From Anabaenopsis elenkinii CCIBt3563 (GTDB lineage Bacteria; Cyanobacteriota; Cyanobacteriia; Cyanobacteriales; Nostocaceae): a DNA stretch of 64,000 nt. Under the pieces are notes generated by a model. That model made no database searches, was not told the DNA's origin, and saw only the letters and a program-made list of their open reading frames with translations. The translations under genes and the position numbers were made by a program. Numbering within the stretch: the stretch's first letter is position 1; every line of letters begins with the position of its first letter. The stretch is taken from assembly GCF_015245355.1 (NCBI RefSeq), contig NZ_CP063311.1:1441336-1505335 (forward strand). Reading direction: 5' to 3'. Below are positions 19,986-29,944 of this stretch, piece by piece.

Positions 19986-20903
19986 TTATCCTTGGTAGCT
20001 TGCGCCTTGAGTATCTAGAGAAAGCGATCGCACAACTGCTATAATTCCTACTGACTGCCAAGCTGATAACATTGCCGCTTCTACAGCCTGGGAATGTAAC
20101 CTATCTACCAAAGCCAACAATGTCGGCCCAGCACCACTAATTACCATCCCATAAGCACCAGCAGCCAAAGCCGCCCCCTTAACAGCATCGTAACCGGGAA
20201 TCAAAGCTTGACGATAAGGCTGATGTAATCTATCTTGTAAAGCTGCTCTTAACCATTCTCCCTGACCAGTTTCCAGTCCCCGCAATAATAACCCTAGATG
20301 GGCAGTATTAAAAATTGCATCTGCACGGCTAAATTCAGTCGGTAGAACTTGACGGGCTTCACTAGTAGAAAGCTCGAAATCAGGAATCGCCACCACTGGT
20401 ATAATATCACCATGCCAAGGAATATCGCAAACTTCCCAACCATCGGCACTGGTAGCAGCCAGACGACATCCCCCCAAGAGCGCCGGGACGACATTATCAG
20501 GATGTCCTTCCATGGCGATCGCTAATTTCATTACTTCTAACTCACTCAAAGGCGCACCCGCCAACTGATTAGCACCCATTAAGCCGCCCACAATAGCTGT
20601 AGCTGAACTACCCAAACCCCTAGCCAAAGGTACACCTAGCTCAATTGCCATTTTTACTGGTGGGGGTGTCTCTCCTATATATTCATAGCACTTAACAAAG
20701 GCCTGATACAGGAGATTACTGGTATCTGTTTGTACGCGTTCAGCTTCTGCACCTGTAACAGCAATGATCAATTCACCCCCATCTAGAGGAGTAAAAGTGA
20801 ACTTGTTGTATAGGGTTAAGGCTGCACCAATACAGTCAAAACCGGGGCCTAAATTGGCAGTTGTAGCGGGAACCTTAACAGTGATACTAGAAATAACAGA
20901 CAT
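19986..20903 (-). CDS. thrB: homoserine kinase ThrB
   Basis: ThrB phosphorylates L-homoserine with ATP on the path to threonine. This GHMP kinase shows [20 protein letters not shown] at the start, the ATP-binding loop [20 protein letters not shown], and [19 protein letters not shown] near the C-terminus. The frame opens at a TTG (20921), but the ATG at 20903 gives [20 protein letters not shown] as in relatives; this start (305 aa) is preferred. ThrS, which uses threonine, is encoded nearby on the same strand. Confidence 0.95.
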   Translation of the reverse strand: MSVISSITVKVPATTANLGPGFDCIGAALTLYNKFTFTPLDGGELIIAVTGAEAERVQTDTSNLLYQAFVKCYEYIGETPPPVKMAIELGVPLARGLGSSATAIVGGLMGANQLAGAPLSELEVMKLAIAMEGHPDNVVPALLGGCRLAATSADGWEVCDIPWHGDIIPVVAIPDFELSTSEARQVLPTEFSRADAIFNTAHLGLLLRGLETGQGEWLRAALQDRLHQPYRQALIPGYDAVKGAALAAGAYGMVISGAGPTLLALVDRLHSQAVEAAMLSAWQSVGIIAVVRSLSLDTQGASYQG

Positions 20904-21350
20904 TTGCAAATACTCACCCAATCAATCCACTAGCATCTCATGTAAGGGGTTGATTTGTTCAAGAGTGTTGCTAATTGGGCAAAAGTATGCTTTACAAAAC
21001 TTAATATATTAGCAAAGATTCACTAGGGAACTAAAATTATCGCAGTTAGCGATCACTTTGAAAAAATCTGGATTTGGATCATTTACAGTCCTGGTTAGCA
21101 ACCCTGAGGGGTTAAGATGTTAAAGACTGAGCGATCGCCCTTAAGCAGTCTGTGATCATGGCGCTCATGTAGGAATATCTTTTATGCGCCGAGATTCCAT
21201 ATTTTACCAACTATTTCAACAATCCCCAAGTTTACTATTTGAACTATATGTTTAGAAGAACTAGAGAATCTGGGGGAAGCATTGCTTGATTTTAGCAGCA
21301 TAGCTGATTTACACAGGTGGTTAGACTAGGCAGAGCCTAGCCGATGATGG
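20904..21350. other. thrS-thrB spacer with a gene relic
   Basis: The 447-bp spacer holds a DUF2887 relic at 21184-21329 (listed) and one HIP1 site. Nothing else resembling a gene is seen; the thrB promoter is presumably within 20904-21150. Confidence 0.5.
21184..21329 (+). pseudogene. remnant of an Rpn/DUF2887-DUF4351-type nuclease gene
   Basis: An ATG at 21184 opens MRRDSIFYQLFQQSPSLLFE, the exact N-terminal signature of the cyanobacterial DUF2887 (Rpn/PD-(D/E)XK-like) family, but a TAG ends it after 23 residues. In another frame, 21252-21329 encodes EELENLGEALLDFSSIADLH plus RWLD and a stop, the standard C-terminus of DUF4351-carrying members. So the ~250 central residues were deleted and only both ends survive. 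It is not functional. Confidence 0.75.
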
Positions 21351-23195
21351 TTAGAAGTTCTCGAACTTAGCGATCGCATTCTTCATTTTATCCACCACCT
21401 CATCCACAGGTATAGCGCCCAACTCCCCAGAAGCGCGGGTACGTATACTCAAGCTATGAGATTCAACTTCTTTAGCTCCCACTACAGCCATTACTGGTAT
21501 TTTGGCTTTCTCAGCATTGCGGATTAACTTACCCAAGCGATCGCCACTGGTATCGACTTCAACCCGGATACCCGCCGCCAGCATTTTCGCCGCCACTTCT
21601 TTGCTAAAATCAAGCTGTGCTTCACCCACTGGTAACAATCGAGCTTGTACAGGTGCTAACCACAGAGGAAAATCCCCTGCGTACTCTTCAATCAAAATCC
21701 CAATCAAGCGTTCCAGGGAACCAAAAGGCGCCCGGTGAATCATCACAGGACGTTTACGGGAACCATCTTCAGCCACATATTCTAAATCAAAGCGTTCTGG
21801 TAAATTGTAATCCACCTGAACAGTGCCTAATTGCCATTCTCGTTCCAAGGCATCACTAAAGATAAAATCTAACTTAGGACCATAAAACGCTGCTTCGCCA
21901 ATTCCCTCAAAGTATTCCATACCCAACTTTTCCACAGCGCGGCGAATTGCTCCCTCGGCTTGCTCCCAAACTTCATTAGAGCCGATATACTTATCACTAG
22001 CTGGGTCACGAAAACTGAGTCTAGCCTTAAAATTCTTCAGTTGTAGACTCTTAAACACCGACAGAATCAAATCCACCACATTGAGGAATTCACTATCTAA
22101 CTGTTCAGGGGTGACAAACAGGTGTGAATCATCCACAGTAAAACCGCGCACCCTTGTTAAACCGCCCAATTCTCCTGATTGTTCATAGCGGTAAACCGTG
22201 CCAAACTCTGCTAATCTTATCGGTAATTCCCGATAGGAGCGTAATTCACTCTTGTATATTTGGATATGAAAGGGACAATTCATTGGCTTGAGGACGAAGC
22301 CTTGTTCTAGTGCTGCTGCTGACTCATCATCAGACATCAGGGGAAACATATCTTCCTTATACTTTTGCCAATGTCCCGAAGTCTTAAATAAATCCACCCT
22401 AGCAATATGGGGGGTAACCACAGGTAAATAACCCCGTTTGAGCTGCTCTTGCTTGAGGAAATCTTCTAATGTACTGCGTAACAAAGTACCTTTAGGTGTC
22501 CACAAAGGTAAACCCGGCCCTACTTGCTCGGAAAATATAAATAATCCCAGTTCCTTACCTAGTTTACGGTGGTCTCGCCGTAGTGCTTCTTCCTTGCGCC
22601 GCTTATACTCAGCTAATTGTTCGGGACTTTCCCATGCAGTAGCATAGATGCGTTGTAACTGTGCCTTGGTTTCATCTCCACGCCAATAAGCCCCGGCCAC
22701 ACTTTCTAATTCTATAGCTTTGGGGTTTAATTCGCTAGTATTTTCCACATGGGGACCAGCGCACAAATCCCACCACTCATCACCCAGATGATAAATTGTA
22801 ATGGGTTCTTCTTTAATATCTGCTAGGATTTCTAGTTTGTAAGGTTCTTGGATTTGCTCTATTCGTTCTTTAGCTTGTTCGCGGCTGACTTCTTCGCGAA
22901 TTACAGGTAATTTGCGGTTAATAATTTTCACCATCTCTTTTTTGATGGCTTTTAAATCATTTTCGCTAAATGGTTCTGGACTATCAAAGTCGTAGTAAAA
23001 ACCGTTTTCAATCCACGGTCCAATTGTCACTTGTGCTTTGGGAAACAGCTTTTGTACCGCCATGGCCATGACATGGGAAGCTGTGTGGCGAATCTTCTTT
23101 AATTTTTCTGATTCACTGGTACGGGGTAAATAAATTTTTTCAGGTTGTTCTGACGGAGTGAGAGATGATTTTAGCGACATCGGCTGCTGAACCAT
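21351..23195 (-). CDS. thrS: threonyl-tRNA synthetase (no TGS domain)
   Basis: This class II synthetase charges tRNA-Thr. The 614-aa protein has the N2 editing domain (HTASH at 37-41 and WDLCAGPHVENT near 140), the catalytic core with motif 2 (FGTVYRYEQSGELGGLTRVR) and motif 3 (HRAPFGSLERLIGILIEEY), and the anticodon domain (ARLLPVGEAQLDFSKEVAAK). The small N-terminal TGS domain of E. coli ThrRS is missing: the chain starts about 30 residues before the editing HxxxH motif. That shortened form is common in cyanobacteria, some of which have two ThrRS copies. Confidence 0.96.
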   Translation of the reverse strand: MVQQPMSLKSSLTPSEQPEKIYLPRTSESEKLKKIRHTASHVMAMAVQKLFPKAQVTIGPWIENGFYYDFDSPEPFSENDLKAIKKEMVKIINRKLPVIREEVSREQAKERIEQIQEPYKLEILADIKEEPITIYHLGDEWWDLCAGPHVENTSELNPKAIELESVAGAYWRGDETKAQLQRIYATAWESPEQLAEYKRRKEEALRRDHRKLGKELGLFIFSEQVGPGLPLWTPKGTLLRSTLEDFLKQEQLKRGYLPVVTPHIARVDLFKTSGHWQKYKEDMFPLMSDDESAAALEQGFVLKPMNCPFHIQIYKSELRSYRELPIRLAEFGTVYRYEQSGELGGLTRVRGFTVDDSHLFVTPEQLDSEFLNVVDLILSVFKSLQLKNFKARLSFRDPASDKYIGSNEVWEQAEGAIRRAVEKLGMEYFEGIGEAAFYGPKLDFIFSDALEREWQLGTVQVDYNLPERFDLEYVAEDGSRKRPVMIHRAPFGSLERLIGILIEEYAGDFPLWLAPVQARLLPVGEAQLDFSKEVAAKMLAAGIRVEVDTSGDRLGKLIRNAEKAKIPVMAVVGAKEVESHSLSIRTRASGELGAIPVDEVVDKMKNAIAKFENF

Positions 23196-23515
23196 GAGCG
23201 ACGTGATTGTAAAAATATAATTTTAGATAATTAATTGATTACTCCAGAAGCATACAGCACTATAAAGTACTGCTTCAAATATAAAGAGTTTAATTACCTG
23301 TTCTCAGCAACTACAGTTGATGAGGTTGAGAAGTCTGCTGCACCAAACACCTATGTTAAGCCTAGACATAGCTGGCGGCCATTGTAATTATAGTTCACAG
23401 AACTGATGATTACAGATTTTTTCCATGATCTATCTGAGAAGATCATCTGAGATAATGTTAATTTTTGTAAAAAATGTTAATATTATGAGAGAACTTAGGA
23501 ATATACTTGAAGGCT
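23196..23515. other. divergent spacer thrS / DUF2605 gene
   Basis: This 320-bp AT-rich spacer lies between divergent genes and should contain both promoters. No gene, repeat or clear operator was seen. Confidence 0.4.
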
Positions 23516-23833
23516 ATGGGAGACTCGAATTTACCACAGACTGAGCTGCTGAAAACGGTATTAGAGCCTTTACTTGAGGATTTTAAGTATTGGTTCGCGC
23601 GATCGCACAAATTGCTAGAAACCGAGCAACTGACATTTATGAGTCACGAAGAGCAATCTAATTTACTCTTGCGAGTCAAGCAAGCCCAAGATGAACTAAA
23701 CGTAGCCAGAATGCTATTTGCAGCCACAGAAGGGCAAGTGGGTATTGATATGAAGACCCTAATGCCGTGGCACCAATTGCTGGGAGAATGCTGGAGTGTA
23801 TCAAGGCGCTGGCGTGAGACACCAAAGGTCTGA
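23516..23833 (+). CDS. DUF2605 family protein
   Basis: The 105-aa protein MGDSNLPQTELLKTVLEPLL... with LLEDFKYWFARSHKLLETE and MLFAATEGQVGIDMKTLMPW is a cyanobacteria-specific family, DUF2605, of unknown role. It is mainly helical with no signal or membrane segment. A TTG at 23507 would add only three residues, so the ATG at 23516 is used. In many cyanobacteria the gene lies directly before a DUF2973 gene, as here, which suggests the two products act together. Confidence 0.85.
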   Translation: MGDSNLPQTELLKTVLEPLLEDFKYWFARSHKLLETEQLTFMSHEEQSNLLLRVKQAQDELNVARMLFAATEGQVGIDMKTLMPWHQLLGECWSVSRRWRETPKV

Positions 23834-24077
23834 AGTGGGGAAGACAGGATAAATATATAAGTTGCAGAGAAGATACAAAATTCTTAATATTATCTTCATG
23901 AAAAAAAGATGTATACCATGCTACTTTAGATTAAATAAGGATTAACAATTTTTTCATAAAAGTATAAGCGCACCAAACCTGCGTCAAATATTTGTATTGT
24001 CTGAGATAGACAATACAGGCGAAGTAAAGCACTACCAAATAAAGTTTTAAAATTTGCTGCTCTTGGAGGAAAACCCG

Positions 24078-24398
24078 ATGTTACATTTACTTTACATTCT
24101 GGCTTTTACAATTCTAGCTGTCATAGCCGTTGCCAACTTAATTCGCAACTTGATTATGTTTAGTTTTGATCGAGAGCGAGTGGATGCAGCTAAATATTCG
24201 CCAACGGATAATCCAGGATACCTATCTTCGAGAAAACAATTTATTCCCCATCCAGAACTGTTAGATAGTGCGGGTAACCTGATTAAAGAACCCTTGTTAG
24301 TCATGCGTTCAGTCAACGTTGAGGATGCGCGTCAACAGTTAGATGCGATTTATGAATCTTCTCCTGGGCAAAAAATCGACCGTCAAGAAGAAAGTTAA
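24078..24398 (+). CDS. DUF2973 family membrane protein
   Basis: The 106-aa protein starts MLHLLYILAFTILAVIAVAN, one membrane helix, followed by a cytoplasmic part with NPGYLSSRKQFIPHPELLDS, the DUF2973 signature. The ribosome site GGAGGA (24065-24070) sits 7 nt before the ATG at 24078 and fixes this start over the upstream in-frame codon. It is paired with the DUF2605 gene 244 bp upstream. The function is unknown; a small membrane-anchored partner of DUF2605 is a reasonable guess. Confidence 0.88.
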   Translation: MLHLLYILAFTILAVIAVANLIRNLIMFSFDRERVDAAKYSPTDNPGYLSSRKQFIPHPELLDSAGNLIKEPLLVMRSVNVEDARQQLDAIYESSPGQKIDRQEES

Positions 24399-24485
24399 TT
24401 GTACTGCGGATTTGTAGCAGTGGGGGTTGAGCATTCTCAAATGTACCTGTTGTTTTTGGCGTTCTAAATCATCTTTTTGGTGATA

Positions 24486-24514
24486 GTAGAGACGTTGCGG
24501 CCGAACGTCTCTAC
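24486..24514. repeat. palindromic hairpin repeat between convergent genes
   Basis: GTAGAGACGTT (24486-24496) and AACGTCTCTAC (24504-24514) form a perfect 11-bp stem with a 7-nt GC loop. This dispersed cyanobacterial palindrome lies between the DUF2973 gene and the convergent glycosidase gene, where it can serve as a bidirectional terminator. Confidence 0.7.
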
Positions 24515-24545
24515 ACTAACTAAAAATCCGTAAGTTATTTCCTAG

Positions 24546-26825
24546 TTAGGCTTCAATCACGACCCGGAGATTACCGCGTTTTTTGACAACGCGACAAGCG
24601 GTAGTAGTACCAGATCGCTCAAATTCTAAATCGAGGATGGTAGAACCAACGCGCAAATTATGTAATGAGAGAGAATTGATAGATGGGGGTAAAGTAGGGT
24701 GAATAATCCGCAAGCAGTTATTTTGAGCATCAGGGACTAAATTAACTACCATTTGCAGCAGTTGAAAGATAGAACCAGTCGCCCATGCTTGGGGTGTACA
24801 AGCGACAGGATACCGGACAGGAGAATGGTCACCATTACGTTGGTAACCGCAGAATAGTTCTGGTGGGCGTTGATATGCTTGGTGGTTAGTCATATCAAAC
24901 AAACCTTGGAAAACTTCTAAAGCTTGGTCAATTAAACCGAGCGATCGCAATCCCATAGCAATGAGGGAATTATCATGAGGCCAAACCGAGCCGATATGAT
25001 AACCCATAGGATTATAAGCGGGGGACAAACTGCTGAGAGTGCGAATACCCCAACCATTAAACATATCTGGAGCGCGCAATCGTTCCGCCACACTGTAGGC
25101 CTTATCCGGCGTAAAAATACCCAATTTCAGGCAGTGTCCGGGGTTAGATGTGATACTTTGAACCTGGTTTCCTTCACCATCCAAAGCCAGGGCGCAGAAA
25201 TCGTGGTCTTTGAGCCAAAAATCTTGATTAAAACGTACCTTCAGGTGTCTAGCTTCATCCAACCAGCGTTCTGCTAAGTCTGGCCGCTTCATGATCTGAG
25301 CGGTTTGTGCCAGATTAATTTTAGCTGCATAAACATAAGCCTGTACCTCACTTAAAGCAATCGGTCCGCCAGCGAGTTCACCCTTATGGTCTACGATACA
25401 GTCACCAGAATCCTTCCAGCCTTGGTTAGCCAGACCCCGTGGAGATTTACGATAGTAGGTCAAATAGCCAGTTTCCTGGAGATGGTGATCAATCCAATCC
25501 ATAGCTAAAAGAGCATGGGGCCAAAGTTTCTCTAGTGTTTCTTGATCATGAGTCCAGGTATAGTATTCAGCATACAACATCAACCATAGAGGAGTAGCAT
25601 CGACCGTGCCGTAATAGGGTGTATGGGGGATTTCTTGACAGCGAGCCATTTCCCCAAACCTCAACTCATGTAAAATTTTGCCTGGTTCTTCTTCCCGCCA
25701 GTCATCGTAAGTTGTACCTTGATATGATGCCAGTATCATCAAAGTTTCCCGAGCAATTTGGGGGTTTAACATCAAGGTTTGGGAAGCTGTAATCAGGGAA
25801 TCTCGCCCAAACAAAGCGGAGAACCAGGGGACACCGGCGGAAACAGTCTTATAGTTACCAAAAGATTGGCGTAACAGATACATATCTTGTTCCGCCCGCT
25901 CAATGATACGATTAAAGATGGTTTTATCCGATCTAATTTGAGTAATTTCCTGTCGCCATTGTTCCTCCTCCATCAACTCAGCCGCCTTAGCTTGGACTAA
26001 AGTCAAAGCAGCACTGACTGTAGAGCTGGGTTGATTATCGGTGAACATATTCACCCTGTAACCCAACTTTTGGGTTTCATGGGAGGCTAAATCTAACCGC
26101 CAGATAGCAGTATAACCCTGGAAATCATCTGGCTGACGATACTGGAATTGGATGCGGGATTCCATTAATAAGCCATCCACACCTTGATAGGCTAAAGTCA
26201 AAGATTTTTCTTTTGCTGGATGTCCACAGGAAAGGCCATGACTGGTAACAGGTGCTGTTTCTGGAGATGTTGATTCTAGTAAGTGTAATAGCTTACCCCT
26301 TTTTCCTCTGTGGACACCGCGAACTTCAAATAAATCCACAAAGTCTGCATCAAAGCTGATACTTAATTCAAAGCTGACATTTGTGGTGCTGTAATTAGAT
26401 ATTTCAATTTCCTCAAATAACGCCCCATTTAACACAAGTTCGCGGCGAATCCCTACAGTTTCAGCTTTCAGGTGTTGGTCAATATTGGGGTTAGTGCATA
26501 GTACAGAAACAGAAAACCCTTTTTCGGCACTACTACCGAGGAGAATAGGCGATCGCCCTTGAATTTGCAACTCCAGACGGCTGAGAAACCGGGTATCAGA
26601 GCAAAATAGTCCCACATTGGGGTTACCATCGGTGAGGGAACAGCCAGAAATATTACCGATAGTATCCGTCACCAGAAATAAATCGTCATCTTTAACCGTG
26701 AGAGTGGGTTGTGGTCTTTCACTGACAACACAAGGCCATTCCGGTACAGGTAATTGTTCTGCGGGAACAAAAGTTTTGCCATCCAGAGAAATTTGTGCCG
26801 CGGTGGTGAGTATATCCGGTGTCAT
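24546..26825 (-). CDS. amylo-alpha-1,6-glucosidase / glycogen-debranching-type protein
   Basis: The 759-aa protein has an N-terminal beta-rich domain (about 30-270; DTIGNISGCSLTDGNPNVGL) of the GDE_N type and an (alpha/alpha)6 barrel with VSAGVPWFSALFGRDSLITA, LWLMLYAEYYTWTHDQETLE, GGPIALSEVQAYVYAAKINL and GSVWPHDNSLIAMGLRSLGL. Family members hydrolyse alpha-1,6 or related glucosidic bonds in glycogen-like polymers; the exact substrate here is uncertain. There is no signal peptide, so it acts in the cytosol. It stands alone on the minus strand. Confidence 0.88.
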   Translation of the reverse strand: MTPDILTTAAQISLDGKTFVPAEQLPVPEWPCVVSERPQPTLTVKDDDLFLVTDTIGNISGCSLTDGNPNVGLFCSDTRFLSRLELQIQGRSPILLGSSAEKGFSVSVLCTNPNIDQHLKAETVGIRRELVLNGALFEEIEISNYSTTNVSFELSISFDADFVDLFEVRGVHRGKRGKLLHLLESTSPETAPVTSHGLSCGHPAKEKSLTLAYQGVDGLLMESRIQFQYRQPDDFQGYTAIWRLDLASHETQKLGYRVNMFTDNQPSSTVSAALTLVQAKAAELMEEEQWRQEITQIRSDKTIFNRIIERAEQDMYLLRQSFGNYKTVSAGVPWFSALFGRDSLITASQTLMLNPQIARETLMILASYQGTTYDDWREEEPGKILHELRFGEMARCQEIPHTPYYGTVDATPLWLMLYAEYYTWTHDQETLEKLWPHALLAMDWIDHHLQETGYLTYYRKSPRGLANQGWKDSGDCIVDHKGELAGGPIALSEVQAYVYAAKINLAQTAQIMKRPDLAERWLDEARHLKVRFNQDFWLKDHDFCALALDGEGNQVQSITSNPGHCLKLGIFTPDKAYSVAERLRAPDMFNGWGIRTLSSLSPAYNPMGYHIGSVWPHDNSLIAMGLRSLGLIDQALEVFQGLFDMTNHQAYQRPPELFCGYQRNGDHSPVRYPVACTPQAWATGSIFQLLQMVVNLVPDAQNNCLRIIHPTLPPSINSLSLHNLRVGSTILDLEFERSGTTTACRVVKKRGNLRVVIEA

Positions 26826-27293
26826 GAGGCAAAGTTCCTTGAGCTAGGGTCAATTCAAGGCCAGAGAAAATAGAAATCCTTACCAGAGTATATTTTTCAT
26901 AGAGAAAGTCAAGGTGCAAAACCGAGAATTTTCCGCCATTTACTCCCTCCTCAAACCCAATGATGACCTGATAGCAGGACATACTTAGCTAAGATACTCA
27001 AGTTACAACTGGGGAAGGATGTATTGGGGAGATCAGCCCAAAATCATCTACAATAGTGGAGAGTTTTTTAGCTAAAAATTTGTTTTGATGGGTAATTTTA
27101 GCTGAAACAGCGGCTCCAGCCAATAGCAAATCTGTGTTGTGAAGGTATATTGGGCGTAAGACCCAATAATTTTCGACTTCAAGATTCTTTACGGACTCTC
27201 ACAGTGAGCAGCGGTTAAGAATCCGTTGTAATTTGTACAATGCAGCTATGAAGTGAATCTTTTTTGTGATTGGGCTTTTCCTTAACGATATTC
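26826..27293. other. divergent spacer, no gene seen
   Basis: The 468-bp spacer lies between the glycosidase gene (minus) and the histidine kinase gene (plus). The minus-strand frame at 26719-26982 overlaps the glycosidase out of frame and is a shadow. Promoters of both genes must lie here; no distinct site was recognised. Confidence 0.4.
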
Positions 27294-29336
27294 ATGAGCA
27301 TTTCGTCATCCGTGCTAAGTGATCTGCTACAGTCCATACCCCACCTGCGACCCCAGCTATATTTCAAGGCTTCATTAACAGCGCTTTCCCACGCTATGGA
27401 AGATCAGGTGTTAGCTGGGACTTTAGAGCAGCCATTGGTAATTGCTAGCTTTCAACGTGAGCGATACTATCGCCAAGAAGCGCATCGCTATCAGCGTTTA
27501 GCTATGGGTAGTAATCAAATATACGTTTTATCTGCACGGGAAACGGAATTTACCAACAGTTCCCAATCTTATGAGCAGGTAGTATTTGAAGCAGAAGATG
27601 CCTTAAGTCAAGAATGGCACTTGGTAGTAATTGCTGATAACTATGCTACTTGTTTAGTGTGCCGGGAGAGCCAGGGGTCAATTACCAAAAACCAGCAAAT
27701 GCCGGAATTTAGCTCTAATCTAGATATGGATACAGCGCGCCGGTTTGAGGGGATATGGACATCAGAACGGGGGGTGAGCCTGAAAGCAGCGGAATTACTA
27801 TTAGATAGGATTATAGTTTATAGACCAGATCTGGAAGGAAAAACTCAACAAGCCCGCCAGAGGTTTGGGATTGGGTCAGGGAAAAATTATCATGGGGACA
27901 CAACCGCTGAATATGCTTGTGACATAGACACTGACCCCTTTGTTCAGCGGTTGGTGACTTATTTACAAGCTAGTCAGTACAAATTACACAAAGCCTATCG
28001 TTCCATTACTGCCCAATCACGAAAAGAACGTTTAGTCAACTCCATTAGTACAGCGATTAGGCGATCGCTAGATCCCCACGAAGTGCTACAAGTAGCGGCA
28101 CAAGAACTAGGGGAACACTTAGGGGCTAGTCGGTGCTTAATTTATCGGGCGCAAGCTACAGATGCCCAGGCGGATATTAAACATGAGTTTTTAATTCCGG
28201 GGATTTTACCGGTAGTTGGGGAAATTTGGCAGTTAAGGGAGAATCCTTTATTTCAAGAAGTAGTAGAAAAGGGAGAGGGAGTGTGTGTAAATAATACCCT
28301 GATTGATAGTCGTGTGATGAATTCGGCGAAACTGTGTGAAATTGCCCAAAAATTCGCCATTCGTTCTTGGTTAATCGAACCGGTATTATTTCAGGGGAGG
28401 TTGTTAGGGATTGTGGAATTACACTATTGTTGCTTACCACCACACCAATGGCAATCGGGAGAGCAGGACTTAGTAAAAGCGGTAGCTACCCAAATGGGCG
28501 CAGCATTAATCCAAGCCGAAGCGTACGCCAATTTAGAAGAGCTAAACCAGCAGCTAGAAGCCCTGGACCGCACCCGCAGCAACTTAATAGCGATTACCGG
28601 ACATGAACTACGCACGCCCCTATCCACAATTCAGGTATGCTTAGAAAGTCTGGCTAGTGAACCGGATATGCCTTTAGAGTTGCAGCAAGTGATGCTCAAT
28701 ACGGCGCTGTCAGATTCAGAAAGAATGCGAAAACTAGTGCAAGATTTCCTCACCCTTTCTAACCTAGAAAGCGGCAGGGTAGAATGGCATCCAGAATCCC
28801 TGACCTTACAGGAGTGTGTAGATTTAGCTCTCAGCCGCATGCGCAGCCGTTCCTCAACAGAACCCCCGCCCAAAATCACAACGGAAATTGCGCCCAATCT
28901 ACCTTTAGTCAGAGCTGACGGTGATTGGCTGGTGGAGGTGATCGCCAAATTAATCGATAACGCTTGTAAATTTACACTACCTCCAGGCAAGATTAAGATT
29001 ACAGCCGCTCAAACAAGCGATGATATGGTTGAGATGATAGTGGCAGACACGGGGCGGGGTATTGAACCCAATCGCCTAGAAATCGTTTTTGACCGGTTCT
29101 ATCAAGAAGAAGGGGCTATGCGGCGTACTGCGGGGGGTACTGGTTTGGGACTAGCAATTAGCCGCCAAATTGTCAATGGCTGGGGTGGGGAAATTTGGGC
29201 AAAATCCAATGGTAAAGACCAGGGTAGTCAGTTTCATTTTACTATTCCCATCGCTCAGATGAATCCAGAGGAACGGCACACAAAACTCAAAAGTAATTTC
29301 CAGCAGCAAAATCTCACCCCTGAGGGGAAGATTTGA
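27294..29336 (+). CDS. DICT-GAF sensor histidine kinase
   Basis: This soluble histidine kinase (680 aa from the ATG at 27294; a TTG at 27270 is less likely) has a DICT-type sensory domain at residues about 5-130, a GAF domain at about 254-404 (EVLQVAAQELGEHLGASRCL), a short coiled coil, and the kinase core. The phosphorylated His is in GHELRTPLSTIQ (near 437), the N box is LIDNACKFT, and the G boxes are VADTGRGIE and GGTGLGLAISRQIV. No membrane helix is present, so it senses a cytoplasmic signal. No response regulator is adjacent. It lies about 100 bp upstream of psaD in the same direction. Confidence 0.9.
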   Translation: MSISSSVLSDLLQSIPHLRPQLYFKASLTALSHAMEDQVLAGTLEQPLVIASFQRERYYRQEAHRYQRLAMGSNQIYVLSARETEFTNSSQSYEQVVFEAEDALSQEWHLVVIADNYATCLVCRESQGSITKNQQMPEFSSNLDMDTARRFEGIWTSERGVSLKAAELLLDRIIVYRPDLEGKTQQARQRFGIGSGKNYHGDTTAEYACDIDTDPFVQRLVTYLQASQYKLHKAYRSITAQSRKERLVNSISTAIRRSLDPHEVLQVAAQELGEHLGASRCLIYRAQATDAQADIKHEFLIPGILPVVGEIWQLRENPLFQEVVEKGEGVCVNNTLIDSRVMNSAKLCEIAQKFAIRSWLIEPVLFQGRLLGIVELHYCCLPPHQWQSGEQDLVKAVATQMGAALIQAEAYANLEELNQQLEALDRTRSNLIAITGHELRTPLSTIQVCLESLASEPDMPLELQQVMLNTALSDSERMRKLVQDFLTLSNLESGRVEWHPESLTLQECVDLALSRMRSRSSTEPPPKITTEIAPNLPLVRADGDWLVEVIAKLIDNACKFTLPPGKIKITAAQTSDDMVEMIVADTGRGIEPNRLEIVFDRFYQEEGAMRRTAGGTGLGLAISRQIVNGWGGEIWAKSNGKDQGSQFHFTIPIAQMNPEERHTKLKSNFQQQNLTPEGKI

Positions 29337-29356
29337 GGGAGAATGACTAAAAACTG

Positions 29357-29386
29357 TTACAGTCTATGACGCGATCGCAATATGAT
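29357..29386 (+). promoter_or_regulatory. candidate psaD promoter
   Basis: TTACAG (29357-29362), an 18-bp spacer and TATGAT (29381-29386) resemble -35/-10 boxes and lie about 50 bp upstream of the psaD start, beyond the end of the kinase gene. This is a motif reading only. Confidence 0.35.
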
Positions 29387-29438
29387 CGGGTCAGCGGTGT
29401 TACGATTCCCTAAAAACCGTTGAGAGAGAGATTTTTTT

Positions 29439-29858
29439 ATGGCAGAAAAACTTTCTGGACAAACCCCCCTGTTTGGTGGTAGTACTGGTGGCTTACTCCA
29501 AAAAGCAGTAGAGGAAGAAAAGTACGCTATCACTTGGACCAGCCCTAAAGAGCAAGTTTTTGAAATGCCTACAGGCGGCGCAGCTACTATGCTCAAAGGC
29601 GAAAACCTGCTATATATAGCTCGTAAAGAATATGGCATCGCTTTGGGTGGTCAACTCCGGAAATTTAAAATCACAGACTACAAAATTTACCGGATTTTGC
29701 CAAATGGGGAAACCACTTTCATTCACCCAGCTGATGGTGTGTTTCCAGAAAAAGTCAACGCCGGACGCGAAAAGGTGCGTCATGTACCACGCAGCATTGG
29801 GGAAAATCCCAGTCCCGCTAAACTTAAGTTCAGTGGTAAAGCTACCCACGATGTCTAG
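29439..29858 (+). CDS. psaD: photosystem I subunit PsaD
   Basis: PsaD is the stromal/cytoplasmic subunit that docks ferredoxin to photosystem I. The 139-aa protein starts [20 protein letters not shown] and keeps [40 protein letters not shown] and [20 protein letters not shown]. Its length and sequence are standard for cyanobacteria. It is followed 86 bp later by trpE in the same direction; this psaD-trpE neighbourhood is well conserved among cyanobacteria. Confidence 0.98.
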   Translation: MAEKLSGQTPLFGGSTGGLLQKAVEEEKYAITWTSPKEQVFEMPTGGAATMLKGENLLYIARKEYGIALGGQLRKFKITDYKIYRILPNGETTFIHPADGVFPEKVNAGREKVRHVPRSIGENPSPAKLKFSGKATHDV

Positions 29859-29944
29859 AGCCTAGGTATTGGGGAGGGAAGCAAGGGAATTGTTTCTCCC
29901 CCTTCCCTTACCCGGCTTTGCTCCCTACTTTCTCCTATTGATTT

